From assembly GCA_002104945.1 (NCBI GenBank), contig MCFH01000004.1, positions 1,402,001 to 1,466,000 on the forward strand: a stretch of 64,000 nt of DNA, given 5' to 3'. Below, in pieces: positions 1 to 12,372 of the stretch (positions within the stretch are counted from its first letter, which is position 1; each line of letters opens with the position of its first letter). A program made the position numbers and the translations under genes. Below the pieces are notes generated by a model, which saw only the letters and a list, made by a program, of their open reading frames with translations, had not been told where the DNA came from and searched no databases. Source of the stretch: Piromyces finnis (taxonomy: Eukaryota; Neocallimastigomycota; Neocallimastigomycetes; Neocallimastigales; Neocallimastigaceae).

Positions 1-780
1 AAGTAATTTTCTCCTATAAAATTTAATAATAAATAATAATACCAAAATATAAAAAAAGATATATATTAATAACTCAAATTTCAAATGACCCCTTTTAAAA
101 ATAATATTTATTATATTTAAATATTTATTTAAAAAAAAAAAACTAGTTCTTCTTACTTTTCACCGACGCACATGTCGATCATACCCTTTTCCCAACCTTG
201 AATAACTTGGTCAGCACCTAAAACAAATCTGAATGGAGTAGTTTCACCATATCTGTCTTCAGTACTGTCGAATTCAAGCTTAGTTTCAAGTAAACTACCC
301 TTGTATTTAACAGTTAAGGTATCACTATTATTACAAATATATATATAATATTTAATAAATTAAATATTTATATTAATATCATTTTCTTTTTTTAAAAAAA
401 AAATAAACTATTGATTTATTATATTATCTTTTTTCAATCATATTAAATAAACCCATTTATGTTTCAAGAAAAAAAAATTATAATAAAATATTAATAGAGT
501 ATATATAAAATTGAGTATATATAACTATTTTATTTCATACTATATTATTATTTTTATAATATCTTTTTCCTTTTTTTTTTTTTTTTTTACTTTTTATAAA
601 TAATATAATTTCGGGATGATATAAATATTATTTCATCAATTTCATTTACCCTTTCTTTGATTTTCTAGTACATTCTCTTGGTCTGTATCTAACACCAATT
701 TGTAATTGCTTAAGCTTCTTGGCTTCAGCAATAGCAACGAGAACTAATAAAGCGAAAAGTAAAAGGAAATTCTTATTCAT
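1..780 (-). CDS. FKBP2: FKBP2-type ER peptidyl-prolyl cis-trans isomerase, 5' part (3' end outside window)
   Basis: Peptidyl-prolyl cis-trans isomerase of the FK506-binding family, predicted to act on folding proteins in the ER lumen. Three exons are visible: 780-650, 324-157 and 13-1, and the phases join cleanly. The first 20 residues (MNKNFLLLFALLVLVAIAEA) form a typical cleaved signal peptide. KKLKQLQIGVRYRPREC follows, matching the start of FKBP2 (LQIGVKKR..C). The FKBP core then reads DTLTVKYKGSLLETKLEFDS, PFRFVLGADQVIQGWEKG and MIDMCVGEK, with the conserved FDS, GADQVIQGW and GEK(R)KL segments. The last exon supplies only RKLL before the window edge, so the remaining roughly 30-40 residues, including any ER-retention signal, are not seen. 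In the family this is a single-domain protein of about 140 residues. Family assignment is secure; the ER form is inferred from the signal peptide and the FKBP2-like N-terminus. Confidence 0.92.
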
Positions 781-908
781 TTTTAAAGATTGTGGGTTTT
801 TTTTTTTTGTTTTGTTTTTGTTTTAAATTTACTTCTTGATTGTTTATTTTTAAAAAAGAAAAAAAAATTTTTTTACCTTTTAAATTTTTATTATATCAAT
901 AAAACATG

Positions 909-918
909 AATTATCCAT

Positions 919-1009
<91 letters not shown>

Positions 1010-1018
1010 TTCATTCAT

Positions 1019-1077
<59 letters not shown>

Positions 1078-1094
1078 TTCATTTATTTATTCAT

Positions 1095-1129
<35 letters not shown>

Positions 1130-1170
1130 TTCGTTTATTTATTTATTTGTTTATTTATTTATTCCTATTG
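909..1170. repeat. ATTT tetranucleotide microsatellite
   Basis: About 260 bases of nearly pure ATTT units, broken by a few single-base changes (ATTC, GTTT). It reads through as an open frame of Y/L/F/I only, which is a by-product of the repeat and not a gene. Confidence 0.97.
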
Positions 1171-1651
1171 ATTGATACATTTATTTAGTTAATTATTGAT
1201 TCATTCATTGATTTTATGGGAGGTGAAATGCTATAAATTTATTATTTTATTTATAGATCTTCTCCTATTTTAAACTAAAAATTTAATTTATTTTTGTTAC
1301 AAAAATTACTATTTTCAATTAAATTAAATTATTTGTGTTCATTTTATTGGCTAAATTAAAATTCTTATGATACATTTTTACCAAAATAATGTAATTAAAA
1401 AAAACTTTATTTTTTCTTAACCTTTTTTCTACAGGAACTTTTATATTTAAACATAGGCATATATTTATTATAACAACTATAAGAAATAGTATTTTAAAGT
1501 ATTTTAAAATGACATTAATGATTATTTTTATGGTTTACTTTTTTTAAATAAAAAAAATGTATCAAATAATAAGAAATGAAACAAAAAATAAAAAAAAAAA
1601 AACCCAAATAAAAAGTTACACAAAAAAATATAATTAAATTTTTAATTATTA

Positions 1652-2130
1652 TTAGTATTAATACGTAGTATTAGCATTATTAGTATTAGTATTAATACGT
1701 AGTATTAGCATTATTAGTATTAGTATTAGTATTAGTATTAGTATTAGTATTAGTATTAGTATTAGTATTAGTATTAGTATTAGTATTAGTATTAGTATTA
1801 GTATTAGTATTAGTATTAGTATTAGTATTAGTATTAGTATTAGTATTAATACGTAGTATTAGTATTAGTATTAGTATTAGTAGTAGTATTAGTATTAGTA
1901 TTAGTATTAGTATTAGTATTAGTATTAGTATTAGTATTAGTATTAGTATTAGTATTAGTATTAGTATTAGTATTAGTATTAGTATTAGTATTAGTATTAG
2001 TATTAGTATTAGTATTAGTATTAGTATTAGTATTAGTATTAGTAGTAGTATTAGTATTAGTATTAGTATTAGTAGTAGTATTAGTATTAGTATTAGTAAG
2101 TAGTTGTAGTAGTTGTAGTAGTAGTATTAA
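1652..2130. repeat. TATTAG hexanucleotide array with TACGTA variant units
   Basis: Roughly 480 bases of TATTAG units on the + strand, with some TAG triplet insertions (TAGTAGTAT). Three variant units near 1652-1674, 1686-1708 and 1839-1861 carry an embedded TACGTA. The first two form a higher-order duplication ending in TTAGCATTA. The same repeat lies in the opposite orientation near 26.2 kb and at 27.3-28.1 kb. Confidence 0.97.
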
Positions 2131-4888
2131 AATAAAAACAAAGTTATTGAAAAGACTGTAAAAAAAAAAAAGAAATTAAAGATGTCTAAATAGTAATTAT
2201 TTATTATTATTATTCCAAGACACTTTGCTTTACAACTATATTTACTAAATTTAATCGTAAGAATATAAAAAAATATTTTATCTATAATATTTTATTTAAA
2301 TAAGAAAGTTTATTTTTTTTTCACAACAATCATGTTTCATTTTGTAAAATATATATATATTATTTATTTTGGTATAATAATTTATGGTAAATCTATTGTA
2401 GTATCATTACATTAGAGTAATAAAAATAAATAATTTACACCTTTTTAAAGATTACAACTATTTTTATACCTTTATAAAAAAAAATTAAACTAGTAAAGCA
2501 AAAAAAAAAAAAAAAGAAAGAAAAATTAATTTTAATTTGATAATTTTTAAAAATATTGTTTTTCTTTTTTTTATTTTCACCAATTCCACCACCTCTTCTT
2601 CTATATATCCTCTCCTAAAAAAAAAAAAAAGAAAAAAACTATAAAAATGTAAATTAGCTTGTATATTCAATTTTAATTCATCTTGTCACACTTTTACTTA
2701 CTAAATAAATAGAAAACATCACACTTTTTTTTTTTTTTTTCTATTAAAAAAAAACCAATTAAAATTAATAAAATTGGTGTATGAGGTGACATTTAACTTT
2801 TAAATATTATTATCCTTTCTCTTTTTTCATTATTGTCCACTATTATCCATCTTCCGTAATACAACAAATATTACACCACCAACTATTCAACTTGAATATT
2901 CATCATTCTTTAACTATTATGACATAAAATATAAAAAAAATATCACCCTTCCCAAAAAAAAAAAAAAATGAATAAAAAATGAAACAAATAAATTTCCATT
3001 AATTTAATATGTTTAAAATTCCTAATAGAAACTTTATTCATTATAAAAATGGAAGGGTAGAAATGAATGACTAAAATGGTCATTTTTTAATGGAAAATAA
3101 AATAAAAAAAAAAAAACAATTTTCTATTTTAAATTTGGAAGGGGATTTTTGTTTTAGACTAATTAATTTTTCATTATCCTTTATATAGTGTTTTTTTTTT
3201 TTTTTAAAAAAAAAAGAGTAGAATGTTAATATTATTAAAATACAATAATAAATCATAATTTCTATAGGTTTAGGTTCTTTTTCCTAAAGAATAATAAATA
3301 AATAATAAAAATTAAATAAAATTATTATTTATTATTTATTATTTATTATTATTTTATTTTAAATATAAAATTAATTTATGCTTTTATGGAAAAAAGATCA
3401 ACCTCTTTTGCTTATTTTTAAAAAAAAAAGTTTATGAAAATCAATTCTTTTAAAAAAGGTAAAAAAAAAAAGTGGTTTGATAAAGTATTTTTTTTACTAT
3501 TAAAAAAAAAAAAAAAAAGAAATAGTAAAAGAGAAATAGGATATATATATCCCTAAAAAATAAACAATTATTATTAGGAATAAAAAAAAAAAAAGTTATC
3601 TTTTTATAGGAAAATAAAAAGTTTACTAATTAAAGTTGGAAAATTAAAAAAAAAAAAGACAATAATATTAAATTTATCATTCCAATTATGGAACATTTTC
3701 TATATTATTAAATATTAATATTTTTTTTTCCATTTAAATAATAATAATAATAATAATAATAAAAGAATAATAATAAAAAGGAATGAATTAATATTTGATT
3801 AATAAAATAAATAATAATAAATAAAAGAAGAATAGAAATTAATAAATATTAAATAATACATTTTAATATTAAAATAAATTAATTATGAATGTCTATTATT
3901 TATTTATTAATTAATTAATTATTTTCAATATAAAAAAAATTTTTTTTTTTACCTTCTATTTATGATTTTGTCGCCCTTCCTCTATATAGAAGATTCAAGC
4001 CACATTCATAGAAGGTTACACGATCGATGAAAAAATTAAAAGGAACAAAAAAAAAAAAAGTCAATGTCAATGTCAAATAATAATAAAATGATAAAAAAGG
4101 TATGAAACATTGAAAATTCAACCATCTCACAATATAATAGCTATTTATTTATTAATAAAAAAAGGTTGTTTTTTTTTTATTGTATTAAAAAAAAAAAAGA
4201 TGTGGATAGAATAACTATAAAAAAAAATAACATTTTATTTCTATGAATAAAAAAAAAAAGTTTATATTGTTTATATGATTTGATGACTAATGATTACATT
4301 AATTAAAAAATTATGTTTTTTTAAAAAATAAAAAACTTTAACGATTAGCTATTTTACAAGTATATGCCAAAGGTACTCCCACTACTTTTTTTTTTAAAAA
4401 ATAAAATAAAAATAAAATGTAAAAAAAGTAACAGAAAATAAAAAATGAATTATTTTTTAATATTTTTTTTTATTAAGTTTAAAAAAGTGTGCTTGAAAAA
4501 TTGCTGAAAAAATGATGTGAACTATATTTATATTGAAAGAGACAAAATAATTGATTATGAAAAAAAAAAATTATAAAGAAATAAGATAATTAAAAAAAAC
4601 TTATATAGGATATTATATAATATATATATAAATATATTATATTATTGTCTTTTAAAAGTTGAAACGATAAGGTTATGTTTAAAAATAAAATAATAATTAA
4701 ATAGATTTTTTTAAAAAAAAAAAAGGTGAAAAAATATCACGTTAATAAAAAGATTTGAGGATCTTTCTATTTTTTACAATGCTTTGTATTCTCTAATGTT
4801 TTATCATAATATTTACACTACTATAGTTTGTTTTTTTTTTTTTTTTTTTAATCCAAAATTAATCATTCTAAAACGAATTTATTTTTTT

Positions 4889-7060
4889 TTAATTCTTACG
4901 AAGGTCATTCCCTATTAAAGAATCAATAGAGAATGCATTTTGAGGGGAAGATGGTGATGGTGGTGGAGTATTTTGAACATTATTCATTAGTTTTTTGTTT
5001 AGGTCATTATGAGTAGAGTTATTAGGTTTAAAATCACTCTGGCTAATACTATATTTAATTTGACGCTTGGAATTATCATTATTCATATAGTAGTTGGTAT
5101 TATTATTATTGTTGTTGTTGTTGTTGGAATTCCAATTGTTCATGTTATTGTAGTTATTACCATTGTTGTTGTTATTATTACCGTTGTTGTCGTTGTTGTT
5201 ACCACTGTAGGTATATTCTTCCACAGAGGATGGGGATTGGAGATAAGAACCATTATTATTGTTATTAGTATCCTTATTCATATTGGAATATTGATTGTTA
5301 TTATTTTGGTAACCATAATTATTATAATTATTTTGTGGTTGTGGTTGTGGATAGCTATTATTTTGAATATCAGGCTTTCTCATCACTGGGCTAGAATAGT
5401 TATTATTATTATTATTATTATTATTATTGCAACTATTCATCATTGGACTATTTACATTGGTATTATTAGAATTATTATTTACATTGGTATTATTATTATT
5501 ATAATTGTTGTTGTTATTATTACATTGATTATTTGAAGAGGAATAATTATTATTTTGAGGATAATAGCTATTATTATTTTGGGAATAATTATTTTGTGGG
5601 AACATAGGTGAGGCATTATAATTATTGTTATCGTTAGAATAGTTTTGGTTATAATTGTTGTTTTGAATTGTTGGGGAATAGTTGTTGTTGTTGTTATAAT
5701 TGTTATTGTTCATTGAATTTGGATTATAATTATTATTTTGATTAGGATTATAATTGTTATTTTGATTAGGATTATAATTGTTATTTTGATTTGGGTTATA
5801 ATTGTTATTTTGATTTGGGTTATAATTGTTATTTTGATTTGGGTTATAATTGTTATTTTGATTAGGATTATAATTGTTATTTTGGTTTGAATTATAATTA
5901 TTGTTCATTTGATTTGGATTTGGATTATAATTATTATTTTGATTCTGTTGGTTTTGAGAATTGTTCATGGTATTGAAATTGTTCATTGGGTAGGTATTTT
6001 GGGAATAGTCATTGTTATTGTTATTATTGTTGTAATTAACTTGGTAATTGTTTTGATCTGGATAGTTATTATTATTGTTGTTGACACCACCGTTCATTTG
6101 ATAGCTATTATTAATATTGTTACCATTGTTATTGTTGTTGTTATTATTCTTAAAATCATTCAAAGGTGGGAGAGGTAAATATTTTGGTTGATTATTATTA
6201 CCATTAACAAAGTTACTTTGTTGTTGTGGTGGGCAAGAACGGTAGTCATTTTGAATATTTTGAGAAATTTTTTGGTAACTTAAACTTCTATCATAATTAC
6301 TTTGGCCATCCATAGAAAATATAGAATTGGAATTATCACTTCCATTTTCATTGTATTTTTCACTATTCTTTTCCATCATTTCATTCCAAACTCTAAATAT
6401 AAATACACTGTTGATTAAGGAAAGATCTTTATCAGCTTGTCTTAATACTTCACTCCATAAATCGCGTATTTGGTCTCTGGTTTTAGATGGGTGCTTTAAA
6501 GTGCGACATATTCTTTCGTGTGTTGGTTTAAGTTCATAATCATCCAAATATTCAAGAACAGAAGCTATTTAAAAAAAAAAAAAACATCAATAAAACGTGT
6601 TTTTTTTTCTTTTTATTTTTATTTTTTCAAATATAAGTGGGGTAGTTCAAACTTACCAGCATCAAGTAAACGATAGACATTACTTCTAGACATTTTCCAT
6701 TTTTCTTTAAAATAAGCAGCTAATGAAGAATGGGTTGCTTTATATAATTTTTTAGATACGATTTCTCTTGTAGTCATAACTATTTGATAAAAATGTTGTT
6801 GTCTTTTATAATATTCAGCCCTATAGTTATTAAAAAGCCGTCCAATAATAAAAAGAATAAAAAAAATTAAATAATTATTATTTTATTATCATTAAAAAGT
6901 TAATTATATCTATAGGGTATAAAGCTATTTACCGTGAAGGAGTCTTAAGTCTACTATGATTAAATGATGTTATATTTATATTTGATTCCACACTTTTTAA
7001 AAGTGCATGTAATTCAGAGTTGGTTGGTTTTTTCTTTTTATTTTCCATTTTAACTTCCAT
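4889..7060 (-). CDS. Helix-turn-helix domain protein with long Asn-rich tail
   Basis: Predicted 655-residue protein from exons 7060-6933, 6820-6657 and 6564-4889; phases agree at both junctions. The start is the first ATG (MEVKMENKKKKPTNSELHAL) and gives a lysine-rich, possibly nuclear N-terminus. Residues about 45-135 look folded: an LAAYFKEKWKMSRSNVYRLLDA segment of helix-turn-helix character, then LEYL, then PTHERICRTLKHPSKTRDQ. That arrangement resembles a module of bacterial and phage DNA-binding proteins (SxxYAYRLIDAA then PxxERQxRPL), so sequence-specific DNA binding is plausible but inferred. From about residue 165 the protein is mostly Asn with Tyr, Gln, Ser and Pro, including a perfect eight-residue NPNQNNNY repeat. 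The end (PPPSPSSPQNAFSIDSLIGN) is more complex and may be a short interaction motif. The gene is well supported; its function is unknown. Confidence 0.85.
5721..5888 (-). repeat. 24-bp in-frame minisatellite (NPNQNNNY x7) in the Asn-rich gene
   Basis: Seven consecutive 24-base units encode NPNQNNNY on the minus strand, with a few silent changes between units (GGATTA, GGATTT, GGGTTA on the + strand). The pattern is in-frame expansion by slippage or unequal crossover. Copy number is likely to vary between strains. Confidence 0.93.
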
Positions 7061-8611
7061 TTTTATATATTATATTTGTTTTATACAAGTAAAACGAAAA
7101 AAAAAAATAAATTTGGTATATACGTTGTATTCGTTTTTTTTTTTCTAAAAAAAATGGTATTTCAAAAAGTCTATTCTATTTTCTTTTATCTATAGGATTT
7201 ATTATTTCTTTTGCTTTTTTTTTTTCTTTTTTGGTAAAGCTTTTGGGTTCAATAATACAATTTCAAATAGTTTCAAAATAAATAAATAAATAAACCAATA
7301 AAGAAAAACATAAAAAAAGTATTCTTTTTCTATATTTTCTACCTATTAAAACTATAAGAAAAATCAAAAATTCAAAAAAAGAAAAAATTTAATGAAAAAA
7401 AATTTTTAAATAATTTAGAGAAAGATCCTTCTTTTTATATTTTTTTTTTTTAAAAAAATAAGTTTATTTATTAGGATATTAAAAATTTTATTAAATTTTA
7501 TTAAAAAAATTTTTTTATTTAAAATTCTAATTTATTAGGCGAAATAAAATAAAATAAATAAATAAAATTTTTTAAATAAATAAATTTGTAGAAGGTGCGT
7601 TGTATACACACTATAATGGTTCAATAAATGAATAATAATTTAATATTTTAATTTTTTTTAATATAAATTGGTAATAATGAATTCAAAACTTTAATAAATA
7701 CTATTTTTATATTGCTCTAAAATAAATAAAAAATTTTATTTCAATTATACAATGTATTGATGAACATGATACTAAATATATTATAATACATTATAATATA
7801 TGAATAATTACTTTAAAAAAAGATATTGTTATACTTTAGATTAAAATTAATTTTATTAATAAATATGGTAGAAACTTTCAACTATTTTTCATTTATTTAT
7901 TATTAAATAAAGTTTTAAACTCGTTTATTGATCTGCTATAATAATATAATTTTGTTATAAATTTTTATCATTAAAAAAAAAACTTTAAAAATGAATATTA
8001 ATTTATATTAATGTTAAACCGTAATAATAGTAATAATATATGAGAATTTTGTTGATATCATTTTATTTTTACCAATACCAATATATATTGTAATATATTT
8101 TAATATAAATAAAATAGAAATAAATTAATTTTTTATTATTTATTATTATTTTTTTAGGCGATTCAAAATGGTATACTTTTTTGTTTCTTAAAAGTTTAAT
8201 ATTATTATTATTATTATTATTATTATTGTAAAAATGAATGGTCTAAAATAAAAATGTATTTGATCTAGAAAGAAAGAAAAAAAAAGAGATAATAAAACAT
8301 CTATTTTAATAATAATAGAATTATAATAAAGTAAGATTATATGATGAAATAGTGTCATACGAATGATTATTCTATAGATTTCTTTCTACCTTTAAATAAA
8401 TACTACTCTACTTTGGTAGTATTAATTACAAAAAATAAATTACTATAATTTCACTGGTAAATCGAATCATTGTTTCAAAAAAAATTAATGTAAAATTATA
8501 TTTTTGTCATTATGGGTGGGGATAAAAAAAGCATCAGGACTTTGTTGGAGATAATGGATAAATAACATATAATAATAAAAATAATAATGATAGTATCTAA
8601 AAATAAATAGT

Positions 8612-8790
8612 ATATATAATAGCATATAATAGCAATGTATACTATATATCATGATACTAGTATAGAAAATAATGGCCATGATAGCAATGTATATTGTATA
8701 TCATAGTACTAGTATAGAAAATAATAGCATATAATAGCAATGTATATTGTATATCATGGTACTAGTATAGAAAATAATAGCCATGATAGT
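8612..8790. repeat. Tandem repeat of about 50-60 bp units, three copies
   Basis: The segments AGCAATGTATA(C/T)T, TATATCAT(G/A/T)(A/G)TACTAG and TATAGAAAATAAT recur in the same order three times. The linker alternates between AGCATATAAT and GGCCATGAT or AGCCATGAT. This indicates recent local tandem duplication in non-coding DNA. Confidence 0.85.
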
Positions 8791-10090
8791 AATGACTGTA
8801 AGATAGTATATGATAATTTAACATTTATTACTATTTATCATTCAAAATTTTATGTTAATAGTATTAGTGTACTTTTTTTGGTCTAGTTTGTATGTTTTCA
8901 TTGTTCAATGGTCTTATTTTTTCCACCCCTTAAACACAATACTTTCTAAACATAGTCATTGTTGTTGGTATGAATGAGATTTGAATCGGTGGGAATGTGT
9001 TGGTATGAGTAAGAAATTAAAAAAAACAATGGACAATCCTAGTTCAAATTAAAAAAGATTATCATTTAAAGTTTTTCCCATTATTACTTAATATATATTC
9101 TATATCCCATTGATGATTTTTCTTAATAATTAGAGTTTATTTGATACGATTCTATTAATAGAAAAAAAAACATAAATTATAATATAAATAATATATGATA
9201 ATTCATTTTTTAATTTAAAAAAAAAACTAGAATGTGTACGATAATTCCTTTTTTGAGTAATCATCAAATTAAATTAAAATAAAATTGTAAAGATAAAACC
9301 AAATGATTTTTATTATTATTTTTATTTTGCTGTGAAATGAATGGAATCAAATGAAATATATAGAGATCAATAGTTGTTCATATATTATTAAAATTTAAAT
9401 CTATGGCTACTATAGATTAATTATATATGGGGAAAAGTCTTTTCATCGATGAATAAAATTAAATAATTAAAAATGGATAAATTAAAATTTAATGAGTTAA
9501 GGAGGTCAATCAATAATAAACAAAAAAAATTTTTTTAATAAATTGAATATAAACTTTTTTTAATAATGAATTATAAACTTTAATTTAACCAATAAAAGAT
9601 GATAATATATTAAGTTATTTATTATTCCGAATGTTAATGCGATGAGTGATAAATGAAATATATTAATTAAAAAAATCATCCAGTGTCTATCCTATGATGA
9701 CTTTTTAATTTTGACAATTTTAATTCAAATTTATGTTCTATATAATATAGTTTATTGCAATATATTGAGTAATATATGGAGTGAAACTATGAATGTCACA
9801 ATATAAATTAAAGATAAAACTTTATCTTATTAAAATATATTAAAATTCAAGCAACATATATATTATATATTAATTTATGGATTATAGGAAATATTTTATA
9901 TTTATTTTCAATATGAAACAAAATCATTACCCAAAAATTAAAAACTTTATTTATTATAGATTGGTCATCTTTCCAATGAATTAAAAAAAAAGATGATTAA
10001 ATAAAATCGGTAGAGTATTGAGGTTCATTTTGGCAGTGATGCGTAGTTAGGATCATTTTAACTGTTATAAAAATAAAAAAAAAAAAAAAA

Positions 10091-10200
10091 TTGTCACTTA
10101 AAATTCTTCTTTATAACAAATTAATATTTTATAGAAAAAAAAAGAAATTGTCCCTTAAAATTCTTCTTTATGACAAATTAATATTTTATAGGAAAAAAAA
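10091..10200. repeat. Direct tandem duplication, unit about 58 bp
   Basis: Two adjacent copies of a unit that begins TTGTC(A/C)CTTAAAATTC, continues CTTTAT(A/G)ACAAATTAA and ends in an A-rich run. They differ at only a few bases, so the duplication is recent. No coding content. Confidence 0.88.
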
Positions 10201-11619
10201 AAAAAAAATTATCGTATGTTTTTTTGGATGGTGTGTGTTATTAATTTTATGATCTTCATTATTGATTATAGTTTATTATATATTAAAACATTGGAAACAA
10301 ATAATAATTTAACTATACCAAATAAAAAAAAAATTGTATATAATAATATTAATTGATAGTTTACACAATGATACTCATCATTAAACTACCATAATATTAA
10401 TGAAATGATCCAATAAATAACACATGAATTGTGATATAACAAAAAGTGTAAAATTATATATATATATTTATTTATTAGTAAAGAGAGTTTATTTGTATCA
10501 TCATTTTAATGAGAAATCTTTTTTGTATACATGTTATAATTCAATCTTTTCATCACCCCAAATATGCCTTTTTTTGAAATAGATCTAAATTACTTTTTTG
10601 TTGTAACACACTAGAGAGTTAGGGTTGTTAATATTATTGTATACGGTTATTTGATTATTATTTGTTTTGGTTGGTTGGTATGAATATACACTAATATGGT
10701 ATGATTAGTGGCAATGTTTATAGTATGCTTATTACTATTGATAGGACTATTACTACAGCTATTACACACTACATTATGGATATCATTATGAATGTCGTTT
10801 TGGATACCATTCATTTCTACTATGCATAAACCTTGATGTCATTATGAATACCATTCCATTATGACTACTATTCAATATTTTTTTGTTATTGTCATGATGG
10901 ATTGAATTTGGTCTTTCTTCATTTTTTGTTTTTTAAAAGTTTAATTTCATTTTTCAAAATATTTTAAAAAAAAATAAAGATGGTAGATATAATATATGGA
11001 TAGTATATTAATGTATTGATAGAGTTTATTGATAACATATATTAATGTATAATTTATCTATATGTTATAATATATGTATCAATATATTTTATTATTTATT
11101 TCAAATTAAATTTAAAAAATAAACTTTATCCCAAAATCTTAATCTATAAATTTTATCAATGTACTACAATTTAATTATTTATCTGTACATTTTTCTACGA
11201 AAAAAAAAAAGCAAGGAAATTAAAATTATTTGGCAATTAATATTTGACGATCATTTTCAAATTTGTTTCTAATTAAAAGGAAACAGAAACAAATAAATTG
11301 TATTAATTAAAAAGTTTATTTATTATAATTTTTAGCATTGTAATGATTTTTATCATTTTGGAACATTTTATGTTAATATAAAAAACTCCATATATAAAAC
11401 AGTACATAAATAAAAAAAAATGCTTGTCTGTGTGTTGTGCATTACCTTATATAAATGTTTATTATAATGAATTATTTTTATGTTTAGTGTTAAATACTAT
11501 TAAATGATACTATATGATGTTACATAGTATTTATTATTAAATAGTTATAAAATAGTATTATTTATTTATTTATTATTAAATAGTTATAAAGTATTATTAT
11601 TAAGTAGTTATAAAGTATT

Positions 11620-11650
<31 letters not shown>

Positions 11651-12295
11651 TTTATACTAATTGTCTCATTTATACCTATAACAATACTCATTTAGTAATA
11701 ATAGGATGTTAGTATTAAAAAAGAATTACATCATTTTTTAATAAAACTTTATTTTTCAAATTAAAATTTTCAATATCCACTCCATCCATCACAAAGTATA
11801 CTGTAATATATTATAAAGGATCACAAATTCAATGGTTCCTATATATAAACAGTAGTATGGATTTTTCCATTTCAACCTGGGTCCATCAATGATATAAAAA
11901 TGACATAATAGTAATTATGAATAATTTAATAAAATTTTATCTTTCATTTTATTAATAAATAAGGTTGGTTTAATACGAAAAAAAATAAAGTCCACCATCA
12001 TTTGTTTCAAAATAATAAAATAAATCGGAAATTAATTTATTATAATAATAGATAATATCAGATTATCCTTGAATATCATTGCATTAAACATTATTTTATT
12101 ATAATTTAAAGTTCATAGGTCATTTATTTTTAATGTGTAAAATTAAATTTAATTTAATTCCTATAGACTATTAATATAATGAAATATAATGAAAATTAGA
12201 CATCATCTTACATCACAAACTTTTTTTTATTATTATTATTATTAAAAAATAATACTCCATTATATATATTATATATTCTATGGTATCTAAAAAAG

Positions 12296-12372
12296 TCATG
12301 TCTTCAACCGGAAAGAGGTAACGGGAACTAGTGACAACAACTAGATTCTCTCTGAATTGCATACTCGAGTGG
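12296..12372. other. GC-richer island of unknown nature (candidate ncRNA or relic)
   Basis: A run of about 75 bases of visibly normal complexity sits in A/T filler on both sides. It contains CAACCGGAAAGAGGTAACGG and then CTAGT-GACAACA-ACTAG, which can form a five-pair hairpin. AAGAG upstream can pair with CTCTC downstream to close an outer stem. On the minus strand it is also open for about 30 residues (MQFRENLVVVTSS...). It matches no snRNA, tRNA, SRP or 5S consensus that I know. It may be a structured small RNA or a fragment of an old insertion; I cannot choose. Confidence 0.4.

Larger units (their letters stand above)
781..4888. other. Gene-free A/T-rich stretch with simple repeats
   Basis: No convincing exon was found on either strand. 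It holds the ATTT array (909-1170) and the TATTAG array (1652-2130), listed separately. From 2140 to 4850 there is only A/T filler with many A9-A16 and T9-T18 runs. Part of 781-1000 should be the promoter of the minus-strand FKBP gene and the last few hundred bases the 3' flank of the Asn-rich gene, but no defined element can be named. Confidence 0.7.

Noticed and set aside
906-1175. 89-residue open frame of Y/L/F/I on the + strand
   Set aside because: It is the ATTT microsatellite translated; there is no sequence complexity outside the repeat.
1652-2130. CRISPR-like or telomere-like array
   Set aside because: There are no spacers; units are six bases and contiguous. They do not resemble the usual fungal TTAGGG telomere repeat.
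5009-6178. Two long plus-strand frames rich in I and V, opposite the Asn-rich gene
   Set aside because: They are the antisense of AAT/AAC codon runs; the minus-strand three-exon gene explains the region in full.
12296-12372. Assignment of the GC-richer island as U1/U2/U4/U6 snRNA, SRP RNA or 5S rRNA
   Set aside because: None of the conserved sequence boxes of those RNAs is present, so it is left as unknown.
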